Origin: Bacillota bacterium
GTDB lineage: Bacteria; Bacillota; Desulfotomaculia; Desulfotomaculales; VENG01
NCBI GenBank assembly: GCA_009711705.1
Contig: VENG01000015.1
Span: forward strand, 151,340-215,339
DNA: 64,000 nt
Reading direction: 5' to 3'
Part shown: positions 16,675-25,145 of the stretch, piece after piece
Layout: each line of letters begins with the position of its first letter
How positions within the stretch are numbered: position 1 is the stretch's first letter
Translations under genes and position numbers: made by a program
The notes under the pieces: model-generated
Database searches by the model: none
What the model saw: only the letters and a program-made list of their open reading frames with translations
What the model was told of the DNA's origin: nothing

Positions 16675-18050
16675 TCTTCATCTCTCCTACCGGCACAAGC
16701 ACGTAAGAACCTCCGTGCTGCCATGGGATTAGAACGCAAATGCAGGTGCACATAGGACGCCAGTAAATTTTCCCTGGCATAGCCCTCTGTCCTTCCATCA
16801 TGGCCTCTTCCGCCGTAGAGCTTGTAAGCTGTGCACAAGTCAGGACGACCCGTCATTTTAGAGTAGTGAAACTCGTGCCCCCGTAGTTCTTCCCCGGGCT
16901 GTGCCAGAATGCTCTCGGTAACAGACTTAGCAGTTACGTAACCCAAAGCCTCCAATTTCGGTTGCATTTGAATACTTCCAGGTACCAGACCGACTCCGTC
17001 AAACACGTGGCCGTCGAAGTCGACAATCTTTTCTGCCAGGTACATTAACCCCCCACATTCCGCATATATGGGTATCCCACTGGCCGCTGTTTGGCGCAAA
17101 CTGTCCCTCATACCCAAATTCCGTGCCAGCCGGGGTAAGAACATTTCGGGAAAACCGCCACCTAAATAAACCCCGTCTACACCACTGGGAACACAAGAAT
17201 CATATTGTGGACTAAAATAAACCAACTCTGCACCTAATTCTTTCAGGTAGTCCAAGCTGTCCTGGTAATAAAAGTTAAAAGCCTCATCCCTGCCTACAGC
17301 TACCCTAACTCGAAAGTTTTCTTTAGGCCTTTCCACTGTCCGTTTTTCTTCCACGGGCGGGGCATCCCGCGCCACCGCCAACAAGCGGTTCAGGTCTACG
17401 TCCTCCGCTACAGCAGTAGTCAACTCTTCTAGTAGCCCTTCAAGTCCCCCATGCTCGGCGGCAGGCAGTAACCCCAGATGTCGCTCGGGCATGTTTATAT
17501 TAGGATACCTCCTGACCGTACCCAGTACAGGGACTCCTACTTCTTCCTCTACAATTTTTTTAATGGACTCTACATGCCTGGGGCCCCCCACATTATTAAA
17601 AATGACCCCTGCTACATTAACCCTTGGATCAAAGTCACGGTAACCCTTTACCAATGCTCCGCAGCTCCTGGCCATACCCCTGGCATTAACCACCAGAATT
17701 ACAGGCGCATGCAGGAGACGGGCTATATGGGCCGTACTGCCGCAATCACCGTCACGCATACCGTCAAAAAGACCCATAACTCCTTCAATTATAGAAATAT
17801 GGCCACGCTCTGAATGGCGATAGAACACTTCCTGTACAACATCATTTGTTCCCATCCACGCATCTAAGTTGTGCGAATCCGCTCCTGAGGCTACCCGGTG
17901 TAAACCCGGGTCAATATAATCCGGACCTACTTTAAAAGGTTGAACGATCAGACCGCGTTTCTTTAGCGCACTCAATAAGCCCAGTGTAAGCGTGGTTTTC
18001 CCGGCACCACTGTGGGTACCTGCAAGCACAACACGGGGAACCCGCACCAT
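16671..18050 (-). CDS. cbiA: Cobyrinate a,c-diamide synthase
   Basis: CbiA amidates the a and c side chains of cobyrinate using glutamine and ATP. The N-terminal dethiobiotin-synthetase-like domain has the P-loop AGTHSGAGKTTL near residue 9; the C-terminal glutaminase has the nucleophile in YAECGGLMYL near 329 and the histidine in GHEFHYS. ATG follows GGGGAGG. First gene of the corrin operon, it stands right behind the riboswitch terminator, so its transcription should depend on low adenosylcobalamin. Confidence 0.95.
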   Translation of the reverse strand: MVRVPRVVLAGTHSGAGKTTLTLGLLSALKKRGLIVQPFKVGPDYIDPGLHRVASGADSHNLDAWMGTNDVVQEVFYRHSERGHISIIEGVMGLFDGMRDGDCGSTAHIARLLHAPVILVVNARGMARSCGALVKGYRDFDPRVNVAGVIFNNVGGPRHVESIKKIVEEEVGVPVLGTVRRYPNINMPERHLGLLPAAEHGGLEGLLEELTTAVAEDVDLNRLLAVARDAPPVEEKRTVERPKENFRVRVAVGRDEAFNFYYQDSLDYLKELGAELVYFSPQYDSCVPSGVDGVYLGGGFPEMFLPRLARNLGMRDSLRQTAASGIPIYAECGGLMYLAEKIVDFDGHVFDGVGLVPGSIQMQPKLEALGYVTAKSVTESILAQPGEELRGHEFHYSKMTGRPDLCTAYKLYGGRGHDGRTEGYARENLLASYVHLHLRSNPMAARRFLRACAGRRDED

Positions 18051-18064
18051 AAAACCTCCCCAGT

Positions 18065-18095
18065 AAAAAACTCCTTACCCGAAACGGATAAGGAG
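18065..18095 (-). terminator. Riboswitch-controlled intrinsic terminator
   Basis: On the minus strand CTCCTTATCC...GGGTAAGGAG (18071-18095) is followed by TTTTTT (18065-18070). It lies between the B12 box and cbiA, the position expected for B12-dependent transcription attenuation. Confidence 0.9.
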
Positions 18096-18186
18096 CTATC
18101 AATTGTGATGACCTAACTACTAACTACTTATTGAAAGTTAGTCTACACTCACCTTTCCGCGAAGGTGTCCTGCGTTTAAAACGGCA

Positions 18187-18430
18187 TGGGCAGGTTTCCT
18201 GGCTCCCGGATCATACTGCCTTTACACCTTCCCGCCCGGCACTCAACTCTTGTTTATCATAGTTGTTTCAGCTTCCGTTTCCGGCTAGTCGTTTTGCAAC
18301 AAAACCGTAAACCATTGAAGTTGAGTGCCGGGCAGTGGTAGTTTACGTAAAGACTATCCCCGGTTACAGTGGCGGGACCGCTCGGGCTTCACACCCAATT
18401 CCCTATTAACCCCCGAAAGGGCACCCATAC
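18187..18430 (-). ncRNA. Cobalamin riboswitch
   Basis: The conserved core is clear on the minus strand: GTGTGAAGCCCGAGCGGTC and CCGCCACTG (about 18365-18395) and the B12 box AGCCAGGAAACCTGCC (18189-18204). A peripheral arm is unusually long: 15 perfectly paired bases join 18234-18248 and 18319-18333. Adenosylcobalamin binding should favour the terminator at 18065-18095 and switch off the cbi operon. Confidence 0.95.
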
Positions 18431-18464
18431 TGTATTTATGCAATTATGTAGATTAGTTAGTTAA

Positions 18465-18493
18465 ATTATAATTTATTCACCAATAAAAGACAA
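18465..18493 (-). promoter_or_regulatory. Sigma-A promoter of the riboswitch/cbi operon
   Basis: Minus-strand TTGTCT (18488-18493), a 17-bp spacer and a perfect TATAAT (18465-18470). It lies about 35 bp upstream of the riboswitch core and downstream of the dctM stop codon, so the cbi operon has its own promoter. Confidence 0.8.
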
Positions 18494-18510
18494 GGTTTAC
18501 TTTGGAACGG

Positions 18511-19767
18511 CTAAGGTAAAGACAATGAAATTGCAGGCACATAGGTGATAATTAATATATCAAGAATCAGGATAACAAAAAAAGGAAGCAGAGAGCGTGT
18601 AATAGTCTCAATACCTATTCCCGCAATGTTACAGGTGATGAACAAATTTACCCCTAAAGGAGGTGTTACCATACCCACAGCAAGATTCACAATCATAATC
18701 ACACCAAAGTGCACCGGGTCTATGCCTAAGGAAGTAGCTATAGGAAGAAGTATGGGCGTTAAAATTACCAGAGCAGCAGATGATTCAAAGAACATCCCCA
18801 CTATTAAGAGCAATATATTAACCAGCAATAGATACACCAGCGGGCTCTCAGATAGCCCCAGCACAGCGCCGGCAATTGCCTGCGGCATCTGCTCCCTGGT
18901 TAGTATCCATCCCAAGAGTGAAGCCGATGCAATGATAATCATGATCACCGATGTAGTACGGGCAGATTGAACGAGAATACCAGGCATATCTTTTAGGCCA
19001 AATTCCCTGTATACCAATCCGCCTACTACCAAGCCGTATACGACGGCGACTACCGCCGCCTCGGTGGGAGTAAAAACACCACCATATATGCCCCCTAAAA
19101 TTATAAAGGGCATTAAAAGAGCCAATAACGCTCCACCGAAAGATCGCAGCAGATGAGCAAAAGAGATTTCTGCATTTCCCTTGTATCCCCTGCGCCGTGA
19201 AATATAATATGCTACAAGCATTACTGACCCTGCAACCAGTATGCCGGGATAAATACCTGCTAAAAACATATCACCGATAGAAACAGAGGCTAATACACCA
19301 TAAAGAATCATTGGTATGCTCGGTGGGATAATCACTCCCATTTCACCGGATGAAGCCACCACAGCCGAAGAAAACTCTTTTGCATATCCCTTCTCCTGCA
19401 TCGCAGGAATCAAAACAGCCCCTACTGCAGCAGCAGTGGCGGCACTTGAACCTGAAATAGCAGCAAAAAACATGCAAGTAAGCACCGCCGCCAGCGCCAG
19501 TCCGCCGCTCAAAGTCCCAACCAATGCACTCACAAATTCTATCAGGCGGCGGGAAAGACCACCTCGTTCCATGAGATTGCCGGCGAGAATAAAAAAAGGT
19601 ACAGCCAGTAAAGGAAAAGAATTAACGGCAGTAACCATGCGCTGGGACACCAGAGTCAAAGGCACATCCCCTATCATGATTAAACCCAGCAGCGAAACCA
19701 AACCCAAGGCCACGGCTATGGGTACACTCAGTGCGAATAATAAAAGCAAAGATATAAGCAAAATCAC
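18511..19767 (-). CDS. dctM: TRAP transporter large permease (DctM family)
   Basis: The main membrane subunit of a tripartite ATP-independent periplasmic transporter, which imports organic acids with Na+ or H+. The 418 residues are almost entirely hydrophobic helices (about twelve), with family segments NSFPLLAVPFFILAGNLMERGG near residue 49, SGSSAATAAAVGAV near 108 and GVIIPPSIPMILYG near 148. The GTG start overlaps the dctQ stop. The substrate is not readable. The gene directly precedes the cobalamin riboswitch; a shared function is possible but unproven. Confidence 0.95.
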   Translation of the reverse strand: MILLISLLLLFALSVPIAVALGLVSLLGLIMIGDVPLTLVSQRMVTAVNSFPLLAVPFFILAGNLMERGGLSRRLIEFVSALVGTLSGGLALAAVLTCMFFAAISGSSAATAAAVGAVLIPAMQEKGYAKEFSSAVVASSGEMGVIIPPSIPMILYGVLASVSIGDMFLAGIYPGILVAGSVMLVAYYISRRRGYKGNAEISFAHLLRSFGGALLALLMPFIILGGIYGGVFTPTEAAVVAVVYGLVVGGLVYREFGLKDMPGILVQSARTTSVIMIIIASASLLGWILTREQMPQAIAGAVLGLSESPLVYLLLVNILLLIVGMFFESSAALVILTPILLPIATSLGIDPVHFGVIMIVNLAVGMVTPPLGVNLFITCNIAGIGIETITRSLLPFFVILILDILIITYVPAISLSLP

Positions 19768-20249
19768 CCCATGGATTTCGCCTCTTTGGTGTAATCAGCC
19801 AGCCAGGCCAAGGAATTAATGAACATCAATAATCCTCCCACCGGAACCGCGGCGTATACCCAAGCCATGGAAATACCAGTGGCGGCCGCTCTCTGTCCAG
19901 CTACAATAATAGTCGTTTGCGTGCCATAAATGATTAATACCAGGAAAAAAAGGGCTGATAAAAATTGGACCAAAATCTCTATACGCAACCTGCCGACGGC
20001 AGGAATTTTTCGAACCAGAGCGTCCACTCCGATAAAGCCCCTGTTCCTTGCTGCCAGAGCTCCACCGAGAAAGGTAATCCATACCAGACAGTAAAGAGCT
20101 ACCTCCTCTGACCACACCAAAGGCTTCTCCAGTACAAAACGGAAAGTGACCTGGCTAAACACCACCGCTACCATGACCGCCGTAAAAAGAGCAAGCAGCC
20201 AGAATATAAATCTATTAAGCCAATGGACCCCTTTTAACATTAATTGCAT
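19764..20249 (-). CDS. dctQ: TRAP transporter small permease (DctQ family)
   Basis: The small membrane subunit pairs with DctM and the extracytoplasmic binding protein. Its 161 residues carry four predicted helices and the family pattern RFVLEKPLVWSEEVALYCLVWITFLGGALAARN near residues 32-64. The ATG follows GGGGG and ACACAA. It lies between dctP (17 bp away) and dctM (overlapping), the usual order. Confidence 0.93.
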   Translation of the reverse strand: MQLMLKGVHWLNRFIFWLLALFTAVMVAVVFSQVTFRFVLEKPLVWSEEVALYCLVWITFLGGALAARNRGFIGVDALVRKIPAVGRLRIEILVQFLSALFFLVLIIYGTQTTIIVAGQRAAATGISMAWVYAAVPVGGLLMFINSLAWLADYTKEAKSMG

Positions 20250-20266
20250 TTGTGTCCCCCGGGTAA

Positions 20267-21274
20267 CTATTTGGTTTCAATTATCTTTTCAATGAGTTCC
20301 GGGCCGAACTCCTCTTCAAATTGATCATAAACTCCACTGGTAGCTTTTTTAAATTCCGCGCGGTCCGGCCTAGTAATTTGCATTCCTTCCTCTTGCAACT
20401 TGGCCAGTTGGTTGTTTTCGCTTTCAGTAATCAAAGAACGTTCATAAGTAGCGGCCTTTAGCGCTGCTTCCCTTACAGCTTCACGCTGGTCAGTAGTCAA
20501 AGAATCCATTTTGTCTTTTGCTGCCATCAACACGGCCGGCGAATACACATGCCCGGTCAGTGCCAGATAGTCTTGTACTTCGTAGAGGTGATGTGAATAA
20601 ATAATAGCCACAGGATTTTCCTGCCCGTCAATAGTTCCCTGCTGCAGACTAGTAAACACTTCACTCCACGCCATGGGAGTGGCATCTACCCCCAATTCCC
20701 TAAAAGCAGCTACGTGAACCCTGTTCTTCATGGTGCGCAGTTTAAGCCCGTCCATATCTTCCGGCTTATTTAACGGTCGCTTGGAATTGGTTACATGACG
20801 AAAACCATTCTCCCAAAAAGAAAGGCCAATTATACCCTTTGACTCAAACTTGGCCAGAAGATTTTGACCGATATCTCCGTCCAAAACGGTGTACGCATGT
20901 TGCTTATCCCTAAACAAAAAAGGAAGATCTACCACGTTCATCTCAGGAACAAAATTTCCCAGTGGGCCGGTAGAAGACAGAACTAAATCAACCGTTCCCA
21001 ATTGCAGGCCCTCCACCATATCTCTTTCGTCTCCAAGAGAAGCATTGGGATATATCTCAACCTGCACTGTTCCACCGGTTTTTTCCTCCACCAGGCTTTT
21101 AAACTTTTCCAATCCGCGGTGATAAGCATGTCCTTCATTGACCGCGTGCCCGGCCCTTAATGTTACCTGCCCCGGCTCACCTTCCTTTTCTTTTCCAGCA
21201 CAACCCGCCGTCAATAAAACAACAGCCAATATAACAACAGCCAACAGCATGGTTAAGGTTTTCAATTTACCCAT
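20267..21274 (-). CDS. dctP: TRAP transporter substrate-binding lipoprotein (DctP family)
   Basis: This lipoprotein captures the solute outside the membrane and delivers it to DctQM. A signal peptide ends in the lipobox LTAGC near residue 25. The mature part has the TRAP signature GHAVNEGHAYHRGLEKF and, near residue 145, LSFWENGFRHVTNSKRPL with the conserved arginine that normally binds a carboxylate. The ATG at 21274, eight bases after AAGGG, gives 335 residues; an upstream in-frame start would add 11 residues before the signal peptide. C4-dicarboxylate specificity is likely but not certain. Confidence 0.93.
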   Translation of the reverse strand: MGKLKTLTMLLAVVILAVVLLTAGCAGKEKEGEPGQVTLRAGHAVNEGHAYHRGLEKFKSLVEEKTGGTVQVEIYPNASLGDERDMVEGLQLGTVDLVLSSTGPLGNFVPEMNVVDLPFLFRDKQHAYTVLDGDIGQNLLAKFESKGIIGLSFWENGFRHVTNSKRPLNKPEDMDGLKLRTMKNRVHVAAFRELGVDATPMAWSEVFTSLQQGTIDGQENPVAIIYSHHLYEVQDYLALTGHVYSPAVLMAAKDKMDSLTTDQREAVREAALKAATYERSLITESENNQLAKLQEEGMQITRPDRAEFKKATSGVYDQFEEEFGPELIEKIIETK

Positions 21275-21533
21275 AGATAACACCCTTTCTCTCACAAAGT
21301 AGCACATAAGCCGGGAATGTAAATGATAAGAGATAGTGTAAGCAGACTACCACTACCCTATCCGCGTTTAATCCCTTTAAGGATAACACTACTCCCTATT
21401 CAATGCTTATAAAGCTTTCTACTCTACAAATGTAATTCCTGCTAACATTCCAAAGTTGCAGGAAAGCATAATAAAAACACGAATATGTACATGTTTGTCT
21501 CTTCTTTCAAAACCAAAAGTGAGGTGGCACAAA

Positions 21534-22391
21534 ATGAAACAGCAATTAAAAGATTTAGCAATGATAATCATTGGGGTAATTATCACTGCCGTGGGCATAA
21601 ACTCTTTTATTATACCCTACAAAATTTTAGCCGGCGGGGTAACCGGTTTAGCTATACTTGGCCAGTACATTACCGGAGTTGAAACGTACATAATACTTTT
21701 TGTTATCAATATTCCCATCTTCCTTTTAGGGGCCAAGGAAATAAACAAACGATTCATTATCTTTAGTTTTATTGCCACGGCAGGGCTGTCTTTAAGTCTT
21801 CCTCTTTTGGAAGGAATAACGATTAATACGCAGGATATACTACTGGCCTCCATTTTTGGCGGTATTATTATCGGCATTGGAAATGGGTTAATATTCAGAG
21901 CCGGCAGTTCCTTCGGAGGCACTGACATCATCGCGGTTATTTTTAAGAAAAAGCTGGATCTAAACGTGGGAGAATTTTTACTTCTTTCCAATGTTGTGAT
22001 TGTTGTCGGCTCACTGATAGTTAATAGTGCTGAGCTGGCAATGTACACCATCGTTTGCATGGCGGTATCATCAAAAATAATTGACATTGTACAGTACGGC
22101 TTCAATACCAAAAAGACGGCCATGATTGTTTCAGGCCGCCCGGAGGAGTTGGCTCAGAGTATTGTTAACGAATTCGGCCGGGGTGCCACCCTGCTTTCAG
22201 GCCAAGGAGCATATTCCCTAACGGAAAAAAAGGTGATCAATTGTGTGGTCAATCGCTTTGAACTCCCACGCTTAAAAAACCTGGTAAGAGAAATTGATCC
22301 CGAAGCCTTTATGACTATCACCGCAACAAACGAGGTTTTAGGTGGTGGTTTTGCCGGAAACCGGGAGTACGAATGGTATTCTAAGGGTTAA
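21534..22391 (+). CDS. YitT-family membrane protein (DUF2179 domain)
   Basis: An integral membrane protein of the YitT/YpjC family, whose role is not settled. Five or six N-terminal helices include the typical IIPYKILAGGVTGLA near residue 24 and RAGSSFGGTDIIAVI near 122; the cytoplasmic DUF2179 domain covers about 205-283, with GRGATLLSGQGAYS. The ATG follows GAGGTGGCACAAA; the open frame extends 26 codons upstream without a good ribosome site. Divergent from the TRAP operon. Confidence 0.9.
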   Translation: MKQQLKDLAMIIIGVIITAVGINSFIIPYKILAGGVTGLAILGQYITGVETYIILFVINIPIFLLGAKEINKRFIIFSFIATAGLSLSLPLLEGITINTQDILLASIFGGIIIGIGNGLIFRAGSSFGGTDIIAVIFKKKLDLNVGEFLLLSNVVIVVGSLIVNSAELAMYTIVCMAVSSKIIDIVQYGFNTKKTAMIVSGRPEELAQSIVNEFGRGATLLSGQGAYSLTEKKVINCVVNRFELPRLKNLVREIDPEAFMTITATNEVLGGGFAGNREYEWYSKG

Positions 22392-22399
22392 CGTTTGCT

Positions 22400-22510
22400 A
22401 TGCACAAAAGGGAAATTCGTCAGCAGTATGCAAAGGAAATTATTTCTAAAGGATATGTTATTAGTGAACATTATTTGGGGATAATAAATATTATAGTGGA
22501 AGCAAATTAG
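22400..22510 (+). CDS. Tiny ORF, 36 aa, doubtful
   Basis: A short frame beginning MHKREIRQQY, eight bases after the YitT-family stop, with no clear ribosome site. I recognise no domain, and it lacks the SxxxD motif of Spo0E-like peptides. It could be translated by coupling, or be chance. Confidence 0.2.
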   Translation: MHKREIRQQYAKEIISKGYVISEHYLGIINIIVEAN

Positions 22511-22526
22511 CTATGTAGGTGTTTAT

Positions 22527-22718
22527 ATGAAAGTAACTTTAATGCCATGCGCTCAATGCCACTACCCGCACGGCCCGGATTGTGAGTTTTGTGAACGATA
22601 CTTTAAATGGCTCATAAAAGTAAAACCGGAAGACGTTGTGATCACAGAAATAGTAGACAGTGACCAAGCCGAAAACTTTACCTGCCCTCACTGCGCGAAG
22701 TGGTTCAGTGTTGGGTAA
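22527..22718 (+). CDS. Small protein with CxxC pairs, 63 aa
   Basis: Three CxxC pairs are visible: CAQC near residue 8, CEFC near 19 and CPHC near 53. This suggests a small zinc-ribbon protein, although the spacing fits no family I can name. A modest AGGTG precedes the ATG. It follows the YitT-family gene and has no other partner. No function is claimed. Confidence 0.5.
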   Translation: MKVTLMPCAQCHYPHGPDCEFCERYFKWLIKVKPEDVVITEIVDSDQAENFTCPHCAKWFSVG

Positions 22719-22924
22719 ATCATTTTATCAATAACGTGCCGCCTAGTATAGAGGAATATTATGATCTGGAAAAAATCCAGAAAATCATGCTTTGATACAT
22801 TAGCTAATTTAGCTGCCTTACCGCAAGACATACTTCCATCAGTATAAAAACTTCATATACGCACAAATATGGCAGCTAATGTCCGGGCAAAAATCCATAC
22901 CAAAGCTATAAAAAGAGGGAAGAC

Positions 22925-22990
22925 TAAACAAGGGATTCACACTTTATTTCGTGAGAATCCCTTGTTTAAGTGGGGACGGTTTTTAAAGGG
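22925..22990. repeat. Strong hairpin with adjoining REP-like sequence
   Basis: AAACAAGGGATTC and GAATCCCTTGTTT (22926-22968) pair around a short loop; then GGGGACGGTT (22972-22981). The same ten bases, in the same orientation, occur at 27681-27690 on the far side of the ABC cassette. It may terminate the methyltransferase transcript on the minus strand, where CTCTTTTT follows. The surrounding 22719-23006 stretch holds no other gene I can support. Confidence 0.5.
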
Positions 22991-23006
22991 GCCAGTGCAT
23001 GTGGAT

Positions 23007-23720
23007 TTATGTACAGTTGTTGATCTTTGTGCAGAAATACCGGGCAATTACCCCGTTTTCATAATTGGATTGATCAATACGAAAACCGGTTCTTGCCAAA
23101 AGAGCTTCCATTATCCACGTAAAGGTTGAGTACTCCTTTTGAACATGCATTCGAATATCTTCTGCTGTTTCCGGACCGGCGCTTCGTTCGATATCGGCTA
23201 TCCATTTTGTGATGTTCTCTACGTAGTTTTCCTCGGAAAAAACCACGTCCATTAGAAACAATCGTCCCCGGTTCTTCAACATGGTGTTTATTCGACTCAG
23301 GGCAGCAAATTTCCAGAAATCAGGCAGATGATGTAGGGCCAAACTCGTCACAATCACATCTACCGGATCTTCGAGATGATTGTACGTCAGAAAGCCTCCA
23401 TGACCAAATACGATATTGTCGACCCCGTGGGAATCGGCCTTCTTTTTAGCGTAATCGAGCATCACACGAGATACATCAACCGCATATACCTTCGAGCATC
23501 GTTTGGCAGCCTCAATTGCAAATGTTCCGGTTCCGGCCCCGAAATCAAGGATAACCTGTTTCTTCCGTACAGCCAGACGATCAAGAATGAATTGACTTTC
23601 CTTCTGAATATTTCTGAATTGATTGTGCCGTAAATCGTATGCCTCTACTTCAGCAACATTTCCGTAATCTTTACCGATCTGTTGCATTTCGTCGTATTGC
23701 CATGCAGAATAATTTGCCAT
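23007..23720 (-). CDS. Class I SAM-dependent methyltransferase
   Basis: A cytosolic methyltransferase of unknown substrate. Motif I is VILDFGAGTGTF near residue 55, followed by YAVDVSRVML (motif II) and a post-I segment VIVTSLALHHLPD near 121; the N-terminus has YDEMQQIGKDY, seen in several Firmicute methyltransferases. At 237 residues the domain is complete. It lies downstream of the ABC cassette on the same strand but 80 bp away, so joint expression is uncertain. Confidence 0.85.
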   Translation of the reverse strand: MANYSAWQYDEMQQIGKDYGNVAEVEAYDLRHNQFRNIQKESQFILDRLAVRKKQVILDFGAGTGTFAIEAAKRCSKVYAVDVSRVMLDYAKKKADSHGVDNIVFGHGGFLTYNHLEDPVDVIVTSLALHHLPDFWKFAALSRINTMLKNRGRLFLMDVVFSEENYVENITKWIADIERSAGPETAEDIRMHVQKEYSTFTWIMEALLARTGFRIDQSNYENGVIARYFCTKINNCT

Positions 23721-23801
23721 ACTGATTCCTTCCCCTTTCTCCCTTACCCGTCATGAAAAGACTAAAGCTTTATCAAGAATTGACATATTATTTAAGCATA
23801 A

Positions 23802-25145
23802 TTATTCCTTTTTAATGGCTTCCAGTGCACTGAGATTCATTGCCCTTCGGGCCGGATAATAGCCTGAAATCAATCCGATCAAGCTGGTAAAAGTCAGGGC
23901 GCTTGCCGCCAGCCATAGTGGAATGATGGAAGTCTTCCCGGATCCTCCCTGCATCCCCCCGGTGTCGAACAACACGAATCCGGTGGTATTTAAGAGATAG
24001 GAGACGCCGTAGCTAAGAGCGACGCCGATTACTCCCCCGAAGAAGCCGATCATTCCGGATTCAAGGAGGAACAGTTTCCTGATATCCCCCAGTGAGGCGC
24101 CGATCACCTTTATTACCCCGATCTCCCTTGTCCTTTCATAAATGGACATGACCATGGTGTTGGTAATCCCAATGGCGGCAACCAACAGGGAGACGGCGCC
24201 GATAGCTCCAAGCACCTTCTGGATACCGGCCGCGGTCCTTTGCATGGATTCCAGGATGTCGGTCAGACTGTCCGCATTAAATCCCTCACCCTTTATTTGC
24301 TGCTGCACACTTTGGACATCATTAATATTTTTTACCTTTACCAGGATTTTGGAATACCCGTCGAGCCTTATGACCTCATTCTGTTTTTTGCCCCGGTTAT
24401 GATCCCGAACCATCTTTTTTAACGGCTCAATGGGTATGAACACGTTATAATCGTTTTCAAATTTATCATCCTCCAAAATCCCGACGCCCTTAACAGTATA
24501 AGCTTTTGGGGACTTACTGTCGCCGCCGCTGCTTTCATTGGATTCCCCGTAGGACATATCCAGGGATAATGTGAGTCTGTCTTGCATCAAGTCGATGTCA
24601 GGCGGTGCATAGTTGCGTGCCCTGGGGTTGCGAAAAAAATTCTCGATTCCGGCGCCAAACAGCAAATTGAGGTTATCATCATCCTGCAGCAGCCTTCCCT
24701 CACCGGCGCTAAGGTTAAGTTTGTCCATTTGGCCGGGGTCAATTCCCTGGAGCCGTACATGGGCAAGGTACCTCCTCGAAACCAGCTTACCGGGGACTTC
24801 AATGAAAGGGATAACAGCCTCCACATCCAGGATCCCGGAAAACAAAGCAACCGCTTTATCATCCAGCTCCTGCTGCTCCCCTGGGTTCCTTCCAGTACCT
24901 TGTCCCTGGTTGGATCCCATATACCTGCCGTCCGAAGAAGATCGCACGTTAACAATATTCAAGCTGCCCATGCGGCTGAGTTCTTCCTTGAACCCCTCAT
25001 TCATGCCTACCCCAATAGAAACCATAATGATAATGGAGGCGGTGCCGATCACCACGCCCGTCACAGTAAGTATTGTCCTTACCTTCCGCCGCAGGAGGTT
25101 TTTCAGGGTCATTGCCACCAGATCAACACTATTCATCTTCATCAA
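23802..25145 (-). CDS. ABC transporter permease, MacB/FtsX type
   Basis: The membrane subunit of a MacB-like (type VII) ABC system. One N-terminal helix (VRTILTVTGVVIGTASIIIMVSIG, about residues 23-46) is followed by a large extracytoplasmic domain of about 240 residues and three C-terminal helices forming the FtsX domain, with GAIGAVSLLVAAIGITNTM near 322 and ERTREIGVIKVIGAS near 348. Its start overlaps the end of the CARDB protein gene by 17 bases. Such permeases usually move lipoproteins, peptides or drugs, or transmit mechanical force rather than transport through the membrane. Confidence 0.92.
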   Translation of the reverse strand: MMKMNSVDLVAMTLKNLLRRKVRTILTVTGVVIGTASIIIMVSIGVGMNEGFKEELSRMGSLNIVNVRSSSDGRYMGSNQGQGTGRNPGEQQELDDKAVALFSGILDVEAVIPFIEVPGKLVSRRYLAHVRLQGIDPGQMDKLNLSAGEGRLLQDDDNLNLLFGAGIENFFRNPRARNYAPPDIDLMQDRLTLSLDMSYGESNESSGGDSKSPKAYTVKGVGILEDDKFENDYNVFIPIEPLKKMVRDHNRGKKQNEVIRLDGYSKILVKVKNINDVQSVQQQIKGEGFNADSLTDILESMQRTAAGIQKVLGAIGAVSLLVAAIGITNTMVMSIYERTREIGVIKVIGASLGDIRKLFLLESGMIGFFGGVIGVALSYGVSYLLNTTGFVLFDTGGMQGGSGKTSIIPLWLAASALTFTSLIGLISGYYPARRAMNLSALEAIKKE

